A stretch of 11,207 nt of DNA from NCBI GenBank assembly GCA_964413635.1, contig CAYPTH010000101.1, positions 1-11,207 on the forward strand. Reading direction: 5' to 3'. The DNA is from CAYFQV01 sp964413635. Lineage in GTDB: Bacteria > Spirochaetota > Spirochaetia > DSM-27196 > PWMO01. The position numbers and the translations under genes were made by a program. The notes below the pieces were generated by a model, which was given only the letters and a program-made list of their open reading frames with translations, was not told where the DNA came from and ran no database searches. This document shows positions 6,740 through 11,207 of this stretch, one piece after another; position 1 is the stretch's first letter, and each line of letters opens with the position of its first letter.

Positions 6740-7534
6740 CTACTTCGAGAGTTTCGCAATACGATTGGCGGAGACCCGGAGCCCGAGTCGGATCACCCAG
6801 GGCGCGAACCGCGCGAGTGCCGCCAGGGCGCGTCCCGATACGGTGAGCACGGTCGCGGACCGCCTTCTGCGGACCGCGCGGTAGATCGCGGCAGCCACCT
6901 TACTCTGTGGCATGGCGCTTGTGCGTTCCGCCAGGGACATGTCGGCGCCATCCGCCGACAGTATTGTCTTATCTTGGTCGTTCTGGGTAATGCCCACGTA
7001 CACAATCCCGAGGTGCACGCCGGATCCGGTCATCTCCGTACGTAGACTCTCGACCATACCGTCGAGGGCCATTTTGCCGGCGGAGTATGCCGCCACCATC
7101 GGGAATCCCCAGATGGCGACCAGACTCGAGACAAAGAGAATGCTACCGCGGGCGCTCCGAATATGCGGTAGCGCGGCGCGGGTTACGTAGGCGCAGCCAA
7201 GGACGTTGGTATCCATGACCCGGCGCCAGACCTCGGGGGAGGTCTGATCGAAGCGCCCACGCATGGCAATACCGGCATTGTTGATGAGCACGTCCAAGCC
7301 CCCGAGGCGGTTCACGGCCTCGGCGACCATGGCGTCGGCGGACTCGGGATCGGCAACGTCTCCGACAATGGCCTCAACCACCGCTCCCGACGAAGCAAGC
7401 TCCTCTCGGGCGCGCTCGAGGGCCTGCGCGTTGCGACCGTTGATCACGACACGATCGCCCTTGGACGCGAAATGAGCCGCCGTCGCGCGACCGATTCCCT
7501 TACTCGAGCCTGTAATGAGAACGCGTTGGGACAT
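6740..7534 (-). CDS. Classical short-chain dehydrogenase/reductase
   Basis: The 264-residue product is a classical SDR, normally an NAD(P)H-dependent ketone or alcohol oxidoreductase. It shows the Rossmann motif TGSSKGIG (8-15), Asp59 in GDVAD, NNAG (85-88), catalytic Asn110, Ser137 and the YSAGK pair Tyr150/Lys154: a complete catalytic tetrad. Asn32/Arg34 after the second strand hint at NADPH preference. A basic, hydrophobic C-terminal tail (about residues 218-264, RRRR followed by a hydrophobic helix) suggests membrane association, as in SDRs acting on lipids. It is the third gene of the operon: its ATG overlaps the upstream stop as TGATG (7536-7532), with no strong Shine-Dalgarno of its own, so translation probably depends on coupling. 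Substrate unknown. It ends 57 nt from the convergent CPBP gene. Confidence 0.92.
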   Translation of the reverse strand: MSQRVLITGSSKGIGRATAAHFASKGDRVVINGRNAQALERAREELASSGAVVEAIVGDVADPESADAMVAEAVNRLGGLDVLINNAGIAMRGRFDQTSPEVWRRVMDTNVLGCAYVTRAALPHIRSARGSILFVSSLVAIWGFPMVAAYSAGKMALDGMVESLRTEMTGSGVHLGIVYVGITQNDQDKTILSADGADMSLAERTSAMPQSKVAAAIYRAVRRRRSATVLTVSGRALAALARFAPWVIRLGLRVSANRIAKLSK

Positions 7535-8568
7535 CAGGCGAGCTTGGGCATGGGGAGGTGGCGGTGCAGCTTGCCGTTCTCGTCATAGACGTAGCCGTTG
7601 GCGAGAAACCAGGTGTGCGCTTCCTCAATAGCCTCTTCCACCGGCGTTTGGGGAAGCCCGAGCTCACGCACCGCTTTCTCCGCGGAGTAGTAGAATCCGG
7701 TGCAGCTGATCCGCGCCATGGCCGTGGAGAGTTTGGGTTCGCGCCCGAGCAGCTTACCGGTTATCGAGCCCGCTGCGCCCACCAGATGAACGATCCAACT
7801 CGGAAAGTGGCGCTGCGGAACGCGCTTCCCGACGACGTCGGCAACGGTGTTAAAGATCTCCGAGTAGTCCATGTTCCGATTGCCAAGAATGTAGGACTCG
7901 CCCACGCGACCCATGGTCAAAGCGTTTGCCATGCCGACGGCGACGTCCTTCACGGATACGCAGTTCTTCCCGCCCGGAGCGAAGCCGGGAACTTCGCCGC
8001 GACAGACACGCAGTATCATTTTTCCGCCGGCGGGCACCCGGTCGTAGGGTCCCCACATGAAGGTCGGGGTAACCTCGACGACGGGGACTTCTCCCGACTG
8101 CGCGGCGTGCATAATGAGTTTGTGCGCCTCGTATTTGGAGTCCATGTAATCCATGCGGAAGCTCTCGCCGTCGTACGCCCCCGTTTCGTCACCGGGCTCT
8201 TCCTTTGTGCCTGCGGCAAAGGTATTCGCCGTGCCCACGTGGACCATGCGCTTCACCCCAACACGCCGCGCAGCATCCAAGACGTTCTTCGTCCCGTCCA
8301 GGTTCACCCGCCAAATGGCGGGGGACCGGGCCGGCCAGAAGCTCGTAGATGCCGCGGTATGGATCACCGCATCGCAGCCATCCACCCCGCGCAGCGTGGA
8401 TTCCGGGTCGAGGAGATCGAACTCCACAGTCTCAATGTCCAAGCCGCGAAGCGTGACGGGATCACGATTGGGTTGGATCAAACCGCGCACCTGGTATCCA
8501 CGGTGTAGCAACTCGCGGACGAGGTTACTGCCTAGAAAGCCGTCGGCACCCGTGAGAGCTACTTTCAT
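7534..8568 (-). CDS. NAD-dependent epimerase/dehydratase-family (extended SDR) reductase
   Basis: The 344-residue product is an extended SDR of the HpnA / dihydroflavonol-reductase / 3-beta-HSD-like type. It has TGADGFLG at 6-13 (the GxxGxxG nucleotide-binding loop), acidic residue Asp51 in FDLLDP, HTAA (70-73), Thr113 where the catalytic Ser/Thr lies, and YMDSK (Tyr141/Lys145). A substrate-side segment TFMWGPYDRVP (169-179) and a C-terminal basic tail follow. Members reduce or epimerise ketones on lipids, terpenoids or nucleotide sugars; the substrate here is open. The start at 8568 is clear: it gives the canonical MKVALTG beginning and its ATG overlaps the methyltransferase stop as ATGA. 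The same frame stays open 51 codons further upstream, but that stretch is antisense to nothing useful and lies within the methyltransferase gene. Middle gene of a coupled operon. Confidence 0.92.
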   Translation of the reverse strand: MKVALTGADGFLGSNLVRELLHRGYQVRGLIQPNRDPVTLRGLDIETVEFDLLDPESTLRGVDGCDAVIHTAASTSFWPARSPAIWRVNLDGTKNVLDAARRVGVKRMVHVGTANTFAAGTKEEPGDETGAYDGESFRMDYMDSKYEAHKLIMHAAQSGEVPVVEVTPTFMWGPYDRVPAGGKMILRVCRGEVPGFAPGGKNCVSVKDVAVGMANALTMGRVGESYILGNRNMDYSEIFNTVADVVGKRVPQRHFPSWIVHLVGAAGSITGKLLGREPKLSTAMARISCTGFYYSAEKAVRELGLPQTPVEEAIEEAHTWFLANGYVYDENGKLHRHLPMPKLA

Positions 8569-9434
8569 ACCGTCGTTGCCTCGTTCGGTTTTCTGCCTGC
8601 AAAGATGTTGTAGGTGCACACCTTGTTCAGATAGTAGACATGGCGCATGACTTGCAGCTTCACGAAGATCATAATGAGGACCTTTCGGATTGGTCCGCGG
8701 AACTTTACCTTCCGGAACCAATGCTTGTTGGTAGCGAAGCCGCGGATGATCGGAGCGGTAATGTCCTCTTCATCGGCAATCGTGAGTCCGGCGTTCTCTA
8801 ATGCACGCCGGTAGCGGCCCAGCGGCCAGTAGTTCTGCGAAAGGCGCCGTTCCCACCACCGGAGCAGGATGTTTCGCTTGTTCGGCTTCATGAGGATGTC
8901 CGCAATGACGTAGGAGCCCCCCGGCTTCAATACGCGGTTGATCTCCCGGAAGAAGGCGGGCTTGTCCGGGTAGTGAAAGGCGCTCTCTACGTTGAGCACG
9001 CAGTCGTAGCTGTTGTCCGGGATCGTGGACATGTCCTGCGCGTCTCCGTGGACGAAGTCGATGTTCTCATGTCCGCGTTCCTTCGCAATGCGCGTGGCCA
9101 ACTCGACGTTGTCTTTGTTGAAGTCGAGCCCGGTCACCCAGGCCATGTTGCCTTTCTCGAGGGTATACATGGACTGCACGCCGTTTCCGCAACCGACCTC
9201 GAGCAGCCGCTTTCCCTCGAGGCCGGGAAAATACTGCAGGGACGCCTCCGTCAGGTTCACCTGCCCGTCAATAAGCGAGTCTGTCGGTGACCCGTAGTAG
9301 GGGAAGTGGACCATGAAGTGCTCGCCGAGAACCTCCTCATAGAGGTCGTTCATAATCTTGTGGTAACTCGAAAGATTCAATGCACCCTTAATGAGTCCGG
9401 CGGTCTTCCTATCCGCAAACGTACTTGTCGACAC
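8565..9434 (-). CDS. Class I SAM-dependent methyltransferase, lipid/polyketide-type
   Basis: The 289-residue enzyme has the class I SAM fold: motif I LLEVGCGNG (77-85), acidic Asp104 after strand 2 (GLDFN), GDAQD (130-134) binding the adenine side, VLNVESAFHYP (146-156), and the RVLKPGG turn (167-173). The VLNVE-SxxHYP stretch recalls the mycobacterial phthiotriolone/phenolphthiotriolone dimycocerosate methyltransferase (Rv2952-like) group, which methylates a long-chain lipid hydroxyl; this is from memory of the family, not an alignment. A basic, hydrophobic C-terminal part (about 237-281) could dock on membranes. The start is GTG 9434: the codon before it is a stop, GGAGGG lies 4 nt upstream, and the nearby ATG at 9438 is out of frame. 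It is the first gene of a three-gene operon with two SDR reductases. Confidence 0.9.
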   Translation of the reverse strand: MSTSTFADRKTAGLIKGALNLSSYHKIMNDLYEEVLGEHFMVHFPYYGSPTDSLIDGQVNLTEASLQYFPGLEGKRLLEVGCGNGVQSMYTLEKGNMAWVTGLDFNKDNVELATRIAKERGHENIDFVHGDAQDMSTIPDNSYDCVLNVESAFHYPDKPAFFREINRVLKPGGSYVIADILMKPNKRNILLRWWERRLSQNYWPLGRYRRALENAGLTIADEEDITAPIIRGFATNKHWFRKVKFRGPIRKVLIMIFVKLQVMRHVYYLNKVCTYNIFAGRKPNEATTV

Positions 9435-9438
9435 TCAT

Positions 9439-9444
9439 CCCTCC
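9439..9444 (-). promoter_or_regulatory. Ribosome binding site for the methyltransferase operon
   Basis: On the reverse strand GGAGGG (9444-9439) is followed by ATGA and then GTG 9434. The ATG touching it is too close to be used and runs into a stop after nine codons, so the GTG is the start. Confidence 0.65.
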
Positions 9445-9465
9445 AACTCGTTTCAGCAATTCAAG

Positions 9466-9488
9466 GCCACCGCCGGAAGCGGCGTGGC
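9466..9488. repeat. Stable hairpin in the leader of the methyltransferase operon
   Basis: GCCACCGCCG (9466-9475) pairs with CGGCGTGGC (9480-9488) as a nine-pair GC-rich stem with one bulged base and a 4-nt loop. It lies about 30 nt upstream of the methyltransferase start on the reverse strand, clear of the ribosome-binding site, and upstream of the lipoprotein gene on the other strand. There is no T-run, so it is not a standard terminator. Confidence 0.5.
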
Positions 9489-9549
9489 ACGATCACCTTA
9501 CGACACATATGCAGACGCCACAAGGGTTTCGCACGGGAGTCAGAGGGGG

Positions 9550-9555
9550 TAGAAT
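9550..9555 (+). promoter_or_regulatory. Possible -10 box for the rightmost + strand transcript
   Basis: TAGAAT matches TATAAT at 5 of 6 positions, but the hexamer 17 bp upstream (TTTCGC) is a poor -35. Transcription would begin near 9561-9564 and read through the enoyl-reductase stub into the lipoprotein gene with a leader of about 160 nt. Confidence 0.3.
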
Positions 9556-9601
9556 CCGTCATCATGGATGCAGGACGATCGAGGGAGAATCGACAACCCG
9601 G

Positions 9602-9724
9602 AGCGGTGTGCTGACGCCCGCCGCGGCGTTTGGCCGCGAGCTCGTCAAGCGCGTGACCCGAGCAGGTGTTCGCTTTGTCGAACATACTCCTCACGGGACG
9701 ACACAGGAAAAGGACGGCAGGTGA
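9602..9724 (+). pseudogene. C-terminal stub of a saccharopine-dehydrogenase-like / trans-acting enoyl reductase
   Basis: In this frame the 40 codons from 9602 to the TGA at 9722-9724 read SGVLTPAAAFGRELVKRV and on to AGVRF. This closely resembles the end of saccharopine-dehydrogenase-family proteins, which typically finish with GVLTPAsAfG, a short helix and AGxxF before a short tail. Codons here have the G/C-rich third positions of a real gene, while the same frame upstream of about 9590 does not look coding and lacks the catalytic NADP-binding domain. The simplest reading is a remnant left after deletion of the rest of the gene. Its TGA overlaps the GTG of the next gene as GTGA, an arrangement expected of a formerly coupled operon. 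A GTG at 9608 could still start a 38-residue peptide. A chance match over so short a stretch remains possible. Confidence 0.45.
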
Positions 9725-11207
9725 ACATGGTACAGGCTCATCGTCATTCGCGGCCCCGGACCCGCATCTCCATTGTAGCGCCGGCGCTATTGGCGGCCTT
9801 CGTCGGCGCCGTGACCATGACCGGGTGTTCGGTCTTTCGGCCCCTCACAACGGACGCCCTTGGCGCCGCGCGAACAAACGCCACGATCCTCGAGTGGGGC
9901 AACCTCTACGTGCCCGCCACTCCGCGTCCCGAGGCCGGCAATCCCGGCGAGGAGGATGGGCCCGTCGGCGCCCTCATCCAATTGTGGGCGGATAAAGACC
10001 TTCCGCCGTGGCAGGAGGACGGAAAGGTAGCGGCTCCACGGGTTCTGCTGGCAAAGCTGGCAACGGGGACCGATATCCCGGAAGTCAACGACTACCTCCA
10101 ACGCGCCACGCCGTGGGCGAACATTGGGTCGACCTGGGGACTTCGCCCCAACGGGGACTACGACTTCAGCCTCCCGCCGCTGACCGCCATTCTCTACCTC
10201 TATGGAGACGATGAAGACACCCTCTACCCTGAGACACGGAAACACCTCCTGTCGGTGCTGCTGAACCAAGACGGCGGGGGGTTCTCCACGACGGTGCCGG
10301 GGAGTCTGGGCCTCGTCACCGAGACCGAGAACCACATTCTCATGACCGAGGGCTCCCGCTATCTCAAGAACCAATGGCTCAGACGGAACGGCGACGACCG
10401 CCGTCGCTACAACAACAGTGCGAACGGCATGGAGGAGAAGCTCATTGCCTTCATTGACGAGATGAACCAGGCCGGTCCCTACGAGTTCAACTCGACGCCC
10501 TACCAGGGCTACACGGCCATGGCCTTGCTCACTCTGGAGGCCTTCGCCGATGAGGCCGTCGCTGCACCGGCCCGGCGGCTCATGGACCGTATGAACTTCG
10601 AGTACGCGCTGGGGAGTCATGAGCTTCGCCGGTATGCCCCATTCCGGCGGCAGCCCAAGCGGGCGGATCGAACGGATCTGGCGAACCATCCCCACACCGC
10701 CATGATGGCGGTGTGGACGGCGCAAACCCTGGAGACTGACGCGCCCGGAACTGAGGCCGCACTTCAACACAATGAGCACCACGCTGTGTACGCCGCGCTC
10801 ATGTCGTACCGACTCCCGGAACCGATCGCAGCGCGCGCCGCAACCGTAGATAGACGGCACTTCGCGCGCATTGGCCGCGGACCGGATGCATCCCCCGAGA
10901 TCTACTCCGCAGGGCCCGGATACCTACTCTCCGCCGGCGGCACCGGTCGCCCGGAAGGCAGCCTGTTGGTAGCTCGCCCAACTGCGCTCTTTCTCGACGA
11001 CGGAGCAGGCGATTTCTCGGAACTCTTCCACCTCGGCACCGCCGGCGAACGCTACGCCTGGAACAATACCGGTGTGGTTGCCGACTTCGCCGTCGGAGCC
11101 TCCCCTCTCCAGGTCCCAGAAGACTACCAGGCCGCCGCCGGGGGAGAGACGTGGACGGTGTTCGCCGCGCCGGCGTCGGTGGGCACAAGCGGCTCGGCGC
11201 CGGCCGG
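9721..11207 (+). CDS. Large predicted lipoprotein, uncharacterised family (3' truncated by window edge)
   Basis: The frame runs without a stop from 9721 to the window end, 495 visible codons. The N-terminus has a basic stretch (HRHSRPRTR), a hydrophobic core (about 16-32) and a lipobox MTGC with Cys36, so it should be an exported lipoprotein. The mature part is rich in short helices; segments to note are TENHILMTEGSRYLKNQ (202-218, with Asn204-His205), NNSANGMEEK, FNSTPYQGYTAMALL (about 256-270, Tyr261 and Tyr264) and LRRYAPFRR. I recall related proteins only as hypothetical. The Asn-His pair followed by tyrosines and the helical body recall alpha/alpha-toroid polysaccharide lyases, which is an inference only. 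GTG 9721 is chosen because AAGGA lies 6 nt before it and it overlaps the preceding stop as GTGA; ATG 9727 is an alternative. The frame is also open to ATG 9568, but that extension would bury the signal peptide. Confidence 0.8.
   Translation, partial: MNMVQAHRHSRPRTRISIVAPALLAAFVGAVTMTGCSVFRPLTTDALGAARTNATILEWGNLYVPATPRPEAGNPGEEDGPVGALIQLWADKDLPPWQEDGKVAAPRVLLAKLATGTDIPEVNDYLQRATPWANIGSTWGLRPNGDYDFSLPPLTAILYLYGDDEDTLYPETRKHLLSVLLNQDGGGFSTTVPGSLGLVTETENHILMTEGSRYLKNQWLRRNGDDRRRYNNSANGMEEKLIAFIDEMNQAGPYEFNSTPYQGYTAMALLTLEAFADEAVAAPARRLMDRMNFEYALGSHELRRYAPFRRQPKRADRTDLANHPHTAMMAVWTAQTLETDAPGTEAALQHNEHHAVYAALMSYRLPEPIAARAATVDRRHFARIGRGPDASPEIYSAGPGYLLSAGGTGRPEGSLLVARPTALFLDDGAGDFSELFHLGTAGERYAWNNTGVVADFAVGASPLQVPEDYQAAAGGETWTVFAAPASVGTSGSAPA

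Noticed and set aside
7558..8508. 316-codon forward-strand open frame
   Set aside because: It is antisense to the epimerase-family gene, whose motifs are complete; the open frame is a by-product of GC-rich codons.
8569..8721. 51-codon upstream extension of the epimerase-family gene
   Set aside because: It overlaps the methyltransferase and precedes the canonical MKVALTG start, which has an ATGA coupling junction.
9490..9535. Possible reverse-strand promoter for the methyltransferase operon (TTGTGG with TAAGGT 17 bp downstream)
   Set aside because: The -10 matches only 3 of 6 positions and there is no extended -10; not supportable.
9568..9720. In-frame extension of the lipoprotein gene to ATG 9568
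   Set aside because: It would put 51 Arg/Asp/Cys-rich residues before a clear signal peptide, uses rare-looking Arg codons, and conflicts with the stub coding pattern in the other frame.
9787..10860. 357-codon reverse-strand open frame
   Set aside because: It is antisense to the lipoprotein gene, which has a signal peptide, ribosome-binding site and better codon pattern; the reverse product has no recognisable domain.
1..11207. CRISPR arrays, tRNA/rRNA genes, insertion sequences, defence or phage modules
   Set aside because: No direct-repeat arrays, no cloverleaf-like stretches, no transposase or terminal inverted repeats, and no nuclease/toxin-type proteins were seen in either strand.

Overview
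The window is GC-rich, densely coding DNA from a Gram-negative bacterium. This is inferred from two lipoprotein-type signal peptides, a cleavable signal peptide, an RND/MMPL transporter with two large extracytoplasmic loops, and sigma-70-like -35/-10 boxes. The phylum is not resolved; Pseudomonadota or a neighbouring proteobacterial lineage fits best. I see no tRNA, rRNA, CRISPR array, insertion sequence, phage gene or recognisable defence system. The region reads as a chromosomal housekeeping/accessory mix.

Layout. Positions 1-1168 (+) hold the C-terminal part of an alpha/beta hydrolase, then a PEBP-family lipoprotein. Positions 1212-1805 (-) encode a secreted CIA30-domain protein, convergent with the PEBP gene. 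Its divergent upstream region (1806-1944) carries a TetR-type palindrome and a perfect extended -10 box. That box is placed so that transcription would begin on the ATG of the next gene, a cytosolic PAS-GAF-GGDEF diguanylate cyclase (1945-3483, +). A 799-residue MMPL/RND-type transporter (3494-5893, -) ends 10 nt from the cyclase. Between the transporter and a CPBP (CAAX-type) membrane protein (5957-6682, +) are two good promoters pointing in opposite directions whose -10 boxes overlap, so they should exclude each other.

Positions 9434-6740 (-) form a tight three-gene operon: SAM methyltransferase, extended-SDR 'epimerase' reductase, classical SDR. The junctions are ATGA and TGATG overlaps, implying translational coupling. 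The methyltransferase resembles phthiotriolone-type lipid methyltransferases. Just across the divergent gap (9602-9724, +) is what looks like the C-terminal stub of a saccharopine-dehydrogenase-like / trans-acting enoyl reductase. Together these suggest tailoring of a lipid or polyketide-like product, but the substrate cannot be read from the sequence.

The right edge (9721-11207, +, running off the window) is a large lipoprotein of a family I know only as uncharacterised. It has an Asn-His pair followed by tyrosines that recalls alpha/alpha-toroid polysaccharide lyases. The most unusual signals are regulatory (leaderless or nearly leaderless starts, a mutually exclusive divergent promoter pair), plus the CPBP protein that lacks the first glutamate of its motif, the enoyl-reductase stub and the lipoprotein.
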